Source: Chryseobacterium turcicum
GTDB taxonomy: Bacteria > Bacteroidota > Bacteroidia > Flavobacteriales > Weeksellaceae
DNA length: 64,000 bases
Direction of reading: 5' to 3'
NCBI RefSeq assembly: GCF_021010565.1
Contig: NZ_JAJNAY010000001.1
Coordinates: 496,001-560,000 of the forward strand
Position 1 is the first letter of the stretch; every line of letters begins with the position of its first letter. The position numbers and the translations under genes are program-made. Below the pieces are notes generated by a model that was not told the DNA's origin, did not search any database, and saw only the letters and a list, made by a program, of their open reading frames with translations. This document shows positions 43,847 through 53,315 of the stretch, one piece after another.

Positions 43847-44985
43847 TAGCAAACAGTTAATAATGCACATGAATAGGCAAATCTTCCACTCTCGGGAATA
43901 CAAAGAAGTACTTTTTCACCTTTCTTTAGATTTCCGGAATTCATTATTTGCTCTACGGCAACGAAAATAGATCCCGCGCCAATATTTCCGATGTCTGACA
44001 GATTGTAAAACCATTTTTCCCAAGGGAAATCAAGACCTACATTAGCGAACTCTTCTTTTAATCCTTCCTTAAAGTATCCTGAAGAAATGTGTGCTAAAAC
44101 GTGATCGATAGAGTCTGGATCAAGCTGATGTTTATCAAACGAAGCTCTCAAACTTTCGGCACCTTTTACCAAAATATATTTATCAAGAATTTTAGTGTCT
44201 TGTTTTAAAGCAAAAATAGACTGTTTCAGCCATTCGTCAGAAGGATAATCTGCCCAAGATTTCAAACTTCCGTCTTCTTGCTTTTCACAACCAGAGTACA
44301 TGCATGCTTCGATTTCGTGAGCGTAAGAATAGAAGTCAATCCAATCAATTTTTAAAGAAATTTCGTTTTCTCTAGGTTTATTTTCCAATAAAAATGCTCC
44401 GGCTCCGTCAGATAGCATCCATCTCAAAAACTCTCTTTTGAAAGCTACGATAGGTCTTTCTTCTAAAAGTTTTAGATTTTCAGCTTCATGATCAAATTTA
44501 TCTGCGGTCATCCACGAAGACATTCTTTCAGAACCTACGCAGACTGCATTGTTTTTAATTCCGGCTTTTACATTTAAGAAACCATAATTTAGGGCATTCA
44601 TCCCAGAATTACAAAGTCCGGTAGCGGTATTTATTTCAATAGATTTTCCGATGTTAAGCTCACCATGAACCATAGATGCGTGAGAAGGCTGAATCTGATC
44701 CGGAGAAGTAGTTCCCACAGATAATAATGTCATATCTTCTTTTTTGAAGTTTTCATCAAAAAGACCTTCCACGGCTTTTGCCGTAATCTGTGCGTTGGTG
44801 TGGGTTGGCTGTCCGTTTTTATCTAAAGCGTAGTATCTTGTAGTGATTTTGTTATTCCTTAGAATTAAAGCTCTCGCCTTAGAAGGCGTATTATTGACCA
44901 AGCCAAGATAGCTCTCCATTTCATCATTAGAAACCGGCTCATTGGGCAAGTATGTGGATGCTTTTGTTATAAATACGTCGTACAT
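43846..44985 (-). CDS. darB: KAS III-like dialkylresorcinol synthase DarB
   Basis: The 379-residue thiolase-fold enzyme carries the KAS III triad: Cys125 (ATGLCNSG), His299 (LAHISSGYF) and Asn334 (DIGNIGAGS). DarB builds the diketone precursor by condensing two acyl thioesters, and DarA then cyclises it to a dialkylresorcinol, the second half of flexirubin. The gene lies two bases from darA and overlaps the downstream hotdog gene by one base. Confidence 0.9.
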   Translation of the reverse strand: MYDVFITKASTYLPNEPVSNDEMESYLGLVNNTPSKARALILRNNKITTRYYALDKNGQPTHTNAQITAKAVEGLFDENFKKEDMTLLSVGTTSPDQIQPSHASMVHGELNIGKSIEINTATGLCNSGMNALNYGFLNVKAGIKNNAVCVGSERMSSWMTADKFDHEAENLKLLEERPIVAFKREFLRWMLSDGAGAFLLENKPRENEISLKIDWIDFYSYAHEIEACMYSGCEKQEDGSLKSWADYPSDEWLKQSIFALKQDTKILDKYILVKGAESLRASFDKHQLDPDSIDHVLAHISSGYFKEGLKEEFANVGLDFPWEKWFYNLSDIGNIGAGSIFVAVEQIMNSGNLKKGEKVLLCIPESGRFAYSCALLTVC

Positions 44986-44987
44986 TT

Positions 44988-45902
44988 CTATTTTAAATTA
45001 ATTCCTTGTAAATATTTTTTCTGTTTTTGTCTTTTTGTCCATAGAATTGGAGCGAGCAAGATATGAAAAATCAACACGATGGGTGAGATAATCCAAATTG
45101 CTGCCATCAAATATACCTTAAAGAATTTTATCAACAATGGTCGTTTTTCTTTTTTCTTGATAATCAGATTAGACCAAATCGTAAAAATTTTGTTGCCTAC
45201 TTTTTCTACTCTTACCAAAAAAGGTCGTATTTCTACAGCTCCGTTTTTCACCAATTCGGGTTGCAGATTGGCGAAGTTGTTATTCTCAAAATGGTTTTCA
45301 ATTATCTTGCCATATTTTCCCGCACCATTGATTTCTTCATCTGAAACTCCGGCAGCCGGTAAAATTCCTGATTTTTCTTTTTGTCCGGTTGTCATCCAGC
45401 GTAGAATCGTCAAGACGCTTGTATAATTGTCTCTACGGTCTACCAATGCAATGTTTCCAATTAATTTAGCTTCAAGATTTTTTAAATATACTTTGAGCTT
45501 TTCCTGAGAAAGCATCCACATGTTTCTGGTTGCTGAAATGGTAACAACGGGTGTGTTTCTGAAAATGTTTTCTGCAAAACCGCTTTTCAAAAATGAAATA
45601 ATCGGAATAGATGGCGTAAGATACCAAACCTGATATCCAAATAATATCAAATCAAATTTTGTATTTAAAACTTCTTCGGGTGGAGGAAGAATCTCGCTTG
45701 GAATCTGCAGATAAGATTCTGGAAAAGTATTAAAAAAAACATCACTCGGCCACGGAAAAGGAAAATCTTTTTTGAGCTGAATGTTGTAATAGGTAACGTT
45801 GTATTCGTCTTTTTTATCTTCAAACGGTTGCGCGATATTTCTTACAATATCTTCCAGCTGTCCGGTTTGAGTATAATAAATAACGAGTATATTTTTTTGC
45901 AT
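44988..45902 (-). CDS. darA: Dialkylresorcinol condensing enzyme DarA
   Basis: The 304-residue protein starts with a flavodoxin-like Rossmann segment (MQKNILVIYYTQTGQLEDIV, a phosphate-binding type loop) and has FGYQVWYLTPSIPIISFLKS, VTISATRNMWMLSQEKL and a hydrophobic C-terminal helix pair (about 255-290). This is the DarA family as known from flexirubin clusters. It is adjacent to darB, as expected. Confidence 0.9.
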   Translation of the reverse strand: MQKNILVIYYTQTGQLEDIVRNIAQPFEDKKDEYNVTYYNIQLKKDFPFPWPSDVFFNTFPESYLQIPSEILPPPEEVLNTKFDLILFGYQVWYLTPSIPIISFLKSGFAENIFRNTPVVTISATRNMWMLSQEKLKVYLKNLEAKLIGNIALVDRRDNYTSVLTILRWMTTGQKEKSGILPAAGVSDEEINGAGKYGKIIENHFENNNFANLQPELVKNGAVEIRPFLVRVEKVGNKIFTIWSNLIIKKKEKRPLLIKFFKVYLMAAIWIISPIVLIFHILLAPILWTKRQKQKKYLQGINLK

Positions 45903-45944
45903 TAATATTTTTTATGGATTACAAAAATATGATTTTCAGAGAAA

Positions 45945-48900
45945 TTATACATATCTAAATACTTTTATTGATTCTGATTCAAATATTTGCTTGAAATTTT
46001 CGTTTTCAAAAGTTTGATTCTTACTATTTAAGAAGATAATGGTCTCTGGTAAATCTTTAACATCTTTAAGATTAAAATTCTCGTCAGAAATTAAAAGAAC
46101 ATCAGCTTTCTTATTGACTTGAGCTAAGTTATCAAGATATTCTATTTTTCTTCTTTGTACCAAATAATTATTTTTTGCAACCGATTTTTTTTCGTTATCA
46201 TTAATGAAACTGAAAATTTTTCTTCCAGCTTGTTGTAAGGTCAGTAAGATATCTTTCTGCCCAAAATCATCTGCAATATGAAGGATGGTTGCATCATTCG
46301 GAATGTGTTTGTTGAGCTCAAAATAAACCGATTTGTTTTTGTTGAAGTCGTCTTTTACAGGTTTTACCACTTCATTTTCTTTATATAAATAGCTTAAAAA
46401 CAATTTCTTTTTAAAATAGTCTTCGTCTTCTAGCTCATTTCGCAACTGGGCAAATTCTTCACGGAAATAAGCGTTGATTTTTTTTGTTCTTTCTGAATAA
46501 TCTTTACCAAAATTGACATCGTCTTTTTTAATTCTGTCACCCACTTTTACCGTAATACTTCCGTCGTAAATAATGAAGTCTCCTTTTGGCTGTACTTCAG
46601 AATTTCCGTGAATGTAAAGTGGTAAAATATCCAATCCAAATTCTTCAGCTAAATAAAAAGCTCCTTTGTGGAAACGTTTCACATCGTTGGTGTAAGACCT
46701 TTCTGCTTCTGGAAACACAACTAATGAATAACCTTGGTCAATTTTTTCTTTTAATTTTTCTTTTCCATTTTCTATCCCTTGAGAAACTGGAAAAAAGCCC
46801 AAAGCTTTTACCAATTTGCCAAAAACAGGAGAATCCCAAACCCAATCATTGACCAAGTAAACAATTTTATGGGTTGTCATTGCAATTGCTAAAGTATCAA
46901 GAAATGAGGTGTGATTAGCAATAATAATTGCTGGTTTACTAAAATCTTCGTTGGGATTTGTAATCACTTTTTTCTTTACAAAAGGCGAAAGATGTAAAAC
47001 TGATTTCAAGAATAATGCAATCGCTTTTTTAATCGTGTTGAGTGTTTTTCCTTTGGCGTTTTTAATAAAGAAATGCCCGAAAAATGAGAAGATTATTCCA
47101 CCTAAACCGTAATAGATAAATGAAAAAACTGAACGCAGAAACAGTCTTAATGTGATTGGTGATAAACCTTTTTTCTGTCTGTTAATAATCAAAAATCTAA
47201 ACCAGAAAGGGTATAAAATAGTGGTAATTGCGATTACAGAAAACATTCCAATCAAAGCAACCAAAGCTAAAGAGTGTAAAGCAGGGTGTTTTGCGAAAAT
47301 TAAAGAACCGATAGATAAAATAGTAGTAAAAACCGCCAGAATAATTGATGTTCTGTAAGTCGGAAGTTCATTTTTACCAGTCGTATGCTCTTTCTGCATT
47401 GCTTTGGTAAGGAAAATACTGAAATCATCACCGACTCCAAAAACCAAAGTACAGACAACGGTACTGAAAATATTTAATTCCAAACCTAAAAAATAAAGAA
47501 TTCCAGCCGTGACAACTCCCGTTAAAACAATCGGAAACATCGTTAAAAGAGAAAGCTCAAAATTCCTGAAGAAAACAATAATCGTTAAAACAATAGCTAA
47601 AAGAGAATAATTAATCAATGTATTAAAATCTCTTTTCAGTAAGCCTAAAAAGTTCTCATTCATCTGTTGACGGTCGATTGCCAAAGCTTCATGACTTTTT
47701 TCAACATCTTTTATAAATGCATCTCGGTCTTTCTCATCTACTTTTACAACATTCGAAACGGTATAAAAACCATTTTCATTGCTTAAAAATTCTGATATTT
47801 GGAATGCTTTTATTGAGGAGTAATCTTTTAAGCTTAAAGTAGAGTACGATTTGTTTAAATTTTCATTAAACTGATTAAAAGCAGTAGCATTAAAACCAAA
47901 CTTGTTTCCATTATTTATTAATTCCGAGATGGTTTCGTCTTTCCTGTTTTTATTCCAAAACTGATTCCATTGGTCTACTTTTTTTTGTTGGTCTTTTTCT
48001 GAGAGGACAACGTTACCAATCGAGTTGTAACTTAAAATTTTTCCTTCCTGTTTTTCCTTTTCTAAAAATCGACTCAGCTGAGAGTTTCTTGCCAACGCTT
48101 CACTTTCAGAATTTCCGTAAGAAATCGTGTAAATTGATTTTGAAGTAATGTCGGACAGTTTTTCAAGCTTGGCTTCACTTATTTTTAAATCTTTTGGAAT
48201 GTAATTTAAATCGCCAATATCTTCATTAAACCCAACGTGTCTGAACCCAAAAAGACAGGCAATGATAATCAGAGAACAGCCGATAATCAAAGGTTTATTT
48301 TTTTCGTAAGGATAACTTCCTATTTTATCGATGAAATTGTTGTTGGTTTTTTCTTTTTCTGCTTTCGGATGATACAGTTGCGGAACAATAATTAATGCTG
48401 CAAAAGAAGACAGGAAAACAGTAATGGAAGCAAAAAGACCTAAATCTTTTAAGGCTTCAGAACGAACGAAAACCAAACATAAAAATGAAACCGCTGTCGT
48501 TGCACTACTCAGAATAATGGGTTGTGTGATTTCTTTATAAAGCTCTTCAATATTATTGTTGTGCTTGTAATGCGTGAGAATATGAAGGGCGTAATCAATG
48601 GTAATCCCGATGAGAATTGCACCCACGCTGAGCGAAATTGCCGATATTTTATCTTTAATAAAATACAAAATCATTAATGAAATGAAAACAGCAAAAACAG
48701 TCGGCAAAAATACAATTAACGGGGTAAAGAAATTTCTGAAATAATAAATCAGTAAAATCAAAAGAACCGTCATCGAAATAATAACCGTATTCTGAATGTC
48801 TTTCTTGATTTGTTGAGCATTGGCAACAGCAATCACAGGCGAACCAAAATAACTGATTTCTGTTTTTCCTTTAAAGTTTTTGTTGATGTCGTCTTTGATT

Positions 48901-49598
48901 TCGTTGAGCTGATTGACAAAAAGCTCGTTGTTTTTGGTGTCATTGCTTTTGTTTTTCGGGTCGATAAAAAGCAATAGATTTTTCCCATCTTTGGTAATGA
49001 TATAGTTGTCTTCGAGCTTGAAATCTTTACTGATGTTGAGCGCATTGAGTTTTTTGATACCAAGAAAAGTTATTCCGAGAGGGTCTTTTTTGATGAATTC
49101 TTTGGTTACAAGACTGGTTGGCGAAACGAGAGAGACATAATTGCTCTCCACTTGCTTTGCAATACTATCTTTATTGAGCTTTCTTCCGATTTCAGCGTAA
49201 TCTTTTTCATTTAAAAACAAAGGAAGATTTTGGTTGACAAAATCGAAAGTTTCTGAAATTTCATTGTCATTTACTTTTCCCTGAACTGAGCCGATGTATT
49301 TTTTTAAAGGCTCAATTTTATTTAAAAAAGTATCTGCAGTTTCCGAAAGCTGAAAGTTGTCGTCTTTAGATTTTTTCTCAATAATGATGATGATTTTGTC
49401 TGAAAAGTTAAGTTGTTGTAGAACTTTTGCAGTTAAATCTGATTTTTCGTTTTTAGGGATAATTTGATTAATATCTTCTTCAAAATTGATTTTCGAAGCG
49501 AAAAAGCCACAAATGATAAGAATTCCCAACGCAATAGCGATAGAAATAAAACGATTTTTGGAAATCAGATAATATAATTGGATGAAAAAACGATGCAT
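45945..49598 (-). CDS. MMPL/RND-type exporter fused to an acyltransferase and a Rossmann-like domain
   Basis: The 1217-residue protein has three parts. Residues about 1-810 form a 12-helix RND/MMPL-type exporter (helix 1 near residue 20, large loops after helices 1 and 7). Around residue 895 a 1-acyl-glycerol-phosphate acyltransferase domain begins, with NHTSFLDT (H-x4-D) and FPEAERS. The last about 140 residues look like a degenerate SAM-type Rossmann domain (ATILHIADDFGQKDIL, ADVLLISDENF). MMPL-type transporters occur in aryl-polyene clusters. The start at 49598 follows a matching promoter. Confidence 0.88.
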   Translation of the reverse strand: MHRFFIQLYYLISKNRFISIAIALGILIICGFFASKINFEEDINQIIPKNEKSDLTAKVLQQLNFSDKIIIIIEKKSKDDNFQLSETADTFLNKIEPLKKYIGSVQGKVNDNEISETFDFVNQNLPLFLNEKDYAEIGRKLNKDSIAKQVESNYVSLVSPTSLVTKEFIKKDPLGITFLGIKKLNALNISKDFKLEDNYIITKDGKNLLLFIDPKNKSNDTKNNELFVNQLNEIKDDINKNFKGKTEISYFGSPVIAVANAQQIKKDIQNTVIISMTVLLILLIYYFRNFFTPLIVFLPTVFAVFISLMILYFIKDKISAISLSVGAILIGITIDYALHILTHYKHNNNIEELYKEITQPIILSSATTAVSFLCLVFVRSEALKDLGLFASITVFLSSFAALIIVPQLYHPKAEKEKTNNNFIDKIGSYPYEKNKPLIIGCSLIIIACLFGFRHVGFNEDIGDLNYIPKDLKISEAKLEKLSDITSKSIYTISYGNSESEALARNSQLSRFLEKEKQEGKILSYNSIGNVVLSEKDQQKKVDQWNQFWNKNRKDETISELINNGNKFGFNATAFNQFNENLNKSYSTLSLKDYSSIKAFQISEFLSNENGFYTVSNVVKVDEKDRDAFIKDVEKSHEALAIDRQQMNENFLGLLKRDFNTLINYSLLAIVLTIIVFFRNFELSLLTMFPIVLTGVVTAGILYFLGLELNIFSTVVCTLVFGVGDDFSIFLTKAMQKEHTTGKNELPTYRTSIILAVFTTILSIGSLIFAKHPALHSLALVALIGMFSVIAITTILYPFWFRFLIINRQKKGLSPITLRLFLRSVFSFIYYGLGGIIFSFFGHFFIKNAKGKTLNTIKKAIALFLKSVLHLSPFVKKKVITNPNEDFSKPAIIIANHTSFLDTLAIAMTTHKIVYLVNDWVWDSPVFGKLVKALGFFPVSQGIENGKEKLKEKIDQGYSLVVFPEAERSYTNDVKRFHKGAFYLAEEFGLDILPLYIHGNSEVQPKGDFIIYDGSITVKVGDRIKKDDVNFGKDYSERTKKINAYFREEFAQLRNELEDEDYFKKKLFLSYLYKENEVVKPVKDDFNKNKSVYFELNKHIPNDATILHIADDFGQKDILLTLQQAGRKIFSFINDNEKKSVAKNNYLVQRRKIEYLDNLAQVNKKADVLLISDENFNLKDVKDLPETIIFLNSKNQTFENENFKQIFESESIKVFRYV

Positions 49599-49619
49599 GA
49601 ACTTCTTAAATCAAGTTTG

Positions 49620-49648
49620 CAAATTTAAATTTTTCGGGAGTAGTTCAA
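49620..49648 (-). promoter_or_regulatory. Promoter of the MMPL-darA-darB operon
   Basis: On the minus strand TTG (49648-49646), an 18-base spacer and TAAATTTG (49627-49620) match the Bacteroidetes consensus. The predicted transcript would have a short leader before the ATG at 49598. Confidence 0.65.
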
Positions 49649-49689
49649 AACAATTATTTGATAAGTTTTAACTGTAAATCAATAAAATA

Positions 49690-49722
49690 TTGAATGTAAA
49701 ATGAAAAAAACTTATACTTTTG
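49690..49722 (+). promoter_or_regulatory. Promoter of the membrane-protein operon
   Basis: TTG (49690-49692), a 22-base spacer and TACTTTTG (49715-49722) match the -33/-7 consensus about 40 bases upstream of the ATG at 49762. Confidence 0.6.
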
Positions 49723-49761
49723 TAAAAATTCCCTCACTGTTAAGTTATATTTAGCAGGAAA

Positions 49762-50781
49762 ATGTTCTTAAAGACACAACAGTTTTGTATGTTGAAAATA
49801 TTTGATGAAAAATTATCCGGATTTCTGTTTGTAGTAATTTTACCATTTCTGCTATTTTTCATGTCCTATTATGGATTTGAGTCTTCTTATGCAAAATTAA
49901 AATTGATGGAGAAACCTCCAGATTTTATGTTTTCTTCAGTATACGCTTATAGGGTTATTCCAAACTTCCTGATGATGGAGGTTTTTGCTTTCTTTAATTT
50001 TTTTGTAGATAAATATTTATTCTCGCTAAAAGGTTTTTTGCTGAAAAATGGAACTTTGTTTTATCACAGTATTTTTCTTATTAATGCTTTCTTTTTTGTT
50101 ATTTCTTCATGGGTTTTAAATAAGATATTAAATTTTAATTCTGAATTTTCTAATAAAAATCTTAGCAGGATTATTCATTTGCTTGCCATTTTTTTTATTG
50201 TAATTGTGCAGTATGTGCCGACAAATTGTGATTTAATTTCTATATTTTTTTATTTAGCAGGAGTTTGGTTTACTTTAAAATATTACCATCACCGGAAAAA
50301 GATAGATTTTGTTTTATTATGCTTTGTAATTGTTATTTCTACATTTGTGAGAGAGACTTCATGTCTTAATATCGCATTTTTTGCAGCCGTTTTTATTGAT
50401 TTTAAAAGGTTAAAGAATATTCTTTATTTGAAAGAAATTTTCTTTTTAATTATTTCTTTTGTTTTGCCTTATTTTTTATTGAAAATAATGATTCCGCAGA
50501 ATGCCTCTTTTTTTGAAGGCGTTTATCTCGTGAAAAATTTTACAAGTCTATTTAATCTTGCCGGTTTTTTGTTTGGTGTTTTAGGGTTTTATTTTGTTTT
50601 TCAATTAGCAAATATAGAGCAGCAAACAATTTTAAAAAAATATTTATTCTTTTCTTTACCTTATTTGGGAATGATTACTTTAGTCGGACTTTTTTGGGAG
50701 TCTAGACTCTTTTTGCCGCTTATTCTTTCGGGATTTGTGGTTGTGTCTCATCAGTTTAAAAATATTCAATTGCATAAATGA
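49762..50781 (+). CDS. Multi-pass membrane protein, possibly GT-C-like
   Basis: The 339-residue protein has about nine hydrophobic helices. No catalytic motif is certain, but conserved-looking arginine motifs (VYAYRVIP, FVRETSC, FWESRLFLP) between helices resemble those of uncharacterised GT-C-type glycan membrane proteins. The gene overlaps the EpsG-like gene by four bases (ATGA), so the two are coupled. A role in surface polysaccharide synthesis is a guess. Confidence 0.72.
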   Translation: MFLKTQQFCMLKIFDEKLSGFLFVVILPFLLFFMSYYGFESSYAKLKLMEKPPDFMFSSVYAYRVIPNFLMMEVFAFFNFFVDKYLFSLKGFLLKNGTLFYHSIFLINAFFFVISSWVLNKILNFNSEFSNKNLSRIIHLLAIFFIVIVQYVPTNCDLISIFFYLAGVWFTLKYYHHRKKIDFVLLCFVIVISTFVRETSCLNIAFFAAVFIDFKRLKNILYLKEIFFLIISFVLPYFLLKIMIPQNASFFEGVYLVKNFTSLFNLAGFLFGVLGFYFVFQLANIEQQTILKKYLFFSLPYLGMITLVGLFWESRLFLPLILSGFVVVSHQFKNIQLHK

Positions 50782-51917
50782 GTTTATTACATCCATATTA
50801 TATTATAGCAATTATTTACATGCTTATTTTCAGCTTTCAGGAAGTTTACGTAAAAAAAGTAGAAAAAAAATGGCTTTGGTTTTTGGCGGGCTATCTTATC
50901 ATTATAGCAGGATTAAGGAATGAAGTAGGGCCAGATTATGGAAGTTATATTGGAATTTATATTTATTCTGATACCAAAGATTATGTAAGTATCTTTATGA
51001 AGGCTTTGTTTATGGAGGGGCCACAACCGATGGAGCTTGAGTGGTTGTTTGTGCTTATTAATAAAATTCTTATAAATGTCTTCAATGCTCCTTTTTATAT
51101 GCTGACTTTGGTAATTGCAGCAATTACAATTATTCTGAAAGTTGAATATATTGATGATAATACGTTTTATCCTTTTACATTTATATTATTTCTTTTTATT
51201 CCAGGGTTTTTTGTAGGAGAGAGCGGGCAAATTAGGCAATGTTTAGGCACATATGCAGTTTATTATGCAATACGCTTCATTAAAGAAAAAAACCTTTGGA
51301 TGTATCTTTTGTGTATTTATTTAGCTGCAGGAATTCATAATGTTTGTTACTTGTTTTTGCCAATGTATTGGGTAGCTAGAATCCCTATGAACAAATTTTG
51401 GATGCTTACTTTAATTATTGCTTCAATTTTTGCTTCTCCTTTTGAAATATATAAAGTTTTTGGTGGTTTTTTGGATAGTATTGCCGGAGATAATATGCTT
51501 GTCGTGGGATTCAATGGATATATGGATGAGAGTGTAGAAAGATTAAATGGTGGTTTTGGTATTCCGGAGGGTATGATGATGATTCTTACTTTCTTTCTGT
51601 TTTGCTTTGACACACCAATGAAAGAAAAGTTTCCTTATTATGAATATCATCGAAACTATGCTGTTGTAGGAATTTGTTTCTATTTTATTTTTCGTAATAA
51701 TCCCATATTTTCGTCTCGTTTGGCAGGGACGTTTATCATTTTTGCTTATATTTTGATACCCAATGCTATGTATGTTGTATCGCTTAATAAGAAAAAGATT
51801 ATTCACTCATTTATTATCGCTTTAGTATTATTTTATTTTGTCGTTTTTTCTAGTTTTCAAAATATAAAATCAGGAAGATTTACAATTGATCTCTATAAAA
51901 ATCATCTTCTCCCATAA
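50778..51917 (+). CDS. EpsG family polysaccharide polymerase-like protein
   Basis: The 379-residue multi-pass protein has the EpsG pattern: AGLRNEVGPDYGSYIG in the first loop, SGQIRQCLGTYAVYYAIRFI, then AAGIHNVCYLFLP. EpsG proteins assemble or polymerise exopolysaccharide. The neighbours are the membrane protein before and an acyltransferase after, which together suggest a small envelope-glycan unit, though no glycosyltransferases with GT-A or GT-B folds are near. Confidence 0.8.
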   Translation: MSLLHPYYIIAIIYMLIFSFQEVYVKKVEKKWLWFLAGYLIIIAGLRNEVGPDYGSYIGIYIYSDTKDYVSIFMKALFMEGPQPMELEWLFVLINKILINVFNAPFYMLTLVIAAITIILKVEYIDDNTFYPFTFILFLFIPGFFVGESGQIRQCLGTYAVYYAIRFIKEKNLWMYLLCIYLAAGIHNVCYLFLPMYWVARIPMNKFWMLTLIIASIFASPFEIYKVFGGFLDSIAGDNMLVVGFNGYMDESVERLNGGFGIPEGMMMILTFFLFCFDTPMKEKFPYYEYHRNYAVVGICFYFIFRNNPIFSSRLAGTFIIFAYILIPNAMYVVSLNKKKIIHSFIIALVLFYFVVFSSFQNIKSGRFTIDLYKNHLLP

Positions 51918-51933
51918 TTTAAAATTTAAAATA

Positions 51934-52971
51934 ATGAAAAAAGAAAGGATTTTAGTACTAGATGGTCTAAGGGGGCTTGCTATTTTACTGGTTTTTTTGT
52001 TTCATGGATATTATGTTTGGGATATATTTTACCCATATAAAAAAATGTTTTCTGAGAATATAGTATTTAAATATGGTAGTCTTGGGGTGCAGTTGTTTTT
52101 TTTAATATCAGGTTTTGTTATTCTGATGTCTGTTGAAAAAACTTCTGGGTTTGTAAAGTTTATTAAAAACAGATGGCTTCGGCTTTTTCCAAGTATGTTG
52201 ATTTGTAGTGTTTTCATATATTTAACTGCCGGATTTTTTCATGAAAGACCTTTTGGTATTCCAGAGTTAAAATCACTTTTACCTGGTGTTTTATTTATTA
52301 ACAATGGTGTTTTAGAAAAAATTGTCGGAACCAATTTTCCGGTTTTAGAATTGTCTTTCTGGTCTTTGTACGTTGAGGTAAAGTTTTATATTATTTTCGG
52401 TGCCTTGTTTTTCGCTTTCAACAGGCGTGTAGCATTAATCGGTATTTTTCTGTTATACATATCGGCTTTAGTCTTACAGATTTTGTGTTTTCATGAATTA
52501 TTATTTGAGAATACATGGATTAAAATGTATGTTGGTACATTTATTCATTTTGGATGGTTTGTTGTAGGCGCTTTAACGTATATCTATTATTATCATCGAG
52601 ATAGGAAATATTTATTTATAATCCTTTTTGTTTGGATGTGCTCATTATGTTATGGGTATAAGTTTCAGGATTTAATGTTGCTTATCTATTTGATTGCATT
52701 GAATTTAATTTTTTTTGGAGCATTATTTTGGAAAAGATTAAACCTACTGTTCTCAAACCGTTTTTTTCAATTTATTGGATTTATTAGTTACCCATTATAT
52801 CTATTGCATGAAAATATGCTGATATCATTAATTATTAAAATTCACAATCAATATCCCGAAATTCCACCTTTACTATTACCTGTTTTTTCTTTCGTATTTA
52901 TCGGTTTTCTGGCATATATAATTGCAAAATACTTAGAGCCATTTTTAGTTAAAATAGCAGTGAAGTTGTAG
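51934..52971 (+). CDS. Acyltransferase 3 family membrane protein
   Basis: From the ATG at 51934 the protein has about ten membrane helices and the family opening LDGLRGLAILLVFLFHGY, where the His is catalytic in O-acetyltransferases. GVQLFFLISGFVI and the Arg motif KNRWLRLFPS follow. It would acylate a surface sugar or lipid. The frame can be extended to 51886 inside the EpsG gene, but that is unlikely. Confidence 0.85.
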   Translation: MKKERILVLDGLRGLAILLVFLFHGYYVWDIFYPYKKMFSENIVFKYGSLGVQLFFLISGFVILMSVEKTSGFVKFIKNRWLRLFPSMLICSVFIYLTAGFFHERPFGIPELKSLLPGVLFINNGVLEKIVGTNFPVLELSFWSLYVEVKFYIIFGALFFAFNRRVALIGIFLLYISALVLQILCFHELLFENTWIKMYVGTFIHFGWFVVGALTYIYYYHRDRKYLFIILFVWMCSLCYGYKFQDLMLLIYLIALNLIFFGALFWKRLNLLFSNRFFQFIGFISYPLYLLHENMLISLIIKIHNQYPEIPPLLLPVFSFVFIGFLAYIIAKYLEPFLVKIAVKL

Positions 52972-53315
52972 TTGTATACTTATCTATTCAATTAGGTGTT
53001 TTTTTATCATTTTTAATCATTCTGTGAAGAAGGGCGTTAAAAATGGAGCTTTTTTTATAGTTAAAGTTTTTTTTAAGATTAAATTCATTCAAATAATGGT
53101 CAATATTGAGCTCTGAAATTCGGAGATTCACCTTTTGTATATTATAGAATTTACCCTAATTACAATACTTTTAAGTATATGAGATTACAGTAGGGTCTCA
53201 AAAATTTAATTTAATTATCCATAATTAGTGATAAATTAGTATATTAGAAGAATATTTTACTAAGGAGTTATCCGAAAATCCTTAAATAGAGTAGGAATAA
53301 TAAAAACACATTACG
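52972..53315. other. Intergenic region, no gene seen
   Basis: This A/T-rich gap of 344 bases contains no convincing gene, RNA or repeat. A small perfect hairpin (ATACTT-TT-AAGTAT at 53165-53178) is the only structure noticed. It serves as leader of the large secreted protein. Confidence 0.5.

Noticed and set aside
45079..45426. A 115-codon plus-strand frame opposite darA
   Set aside because: It is a shadow of the darA gene, with no independent evidence.
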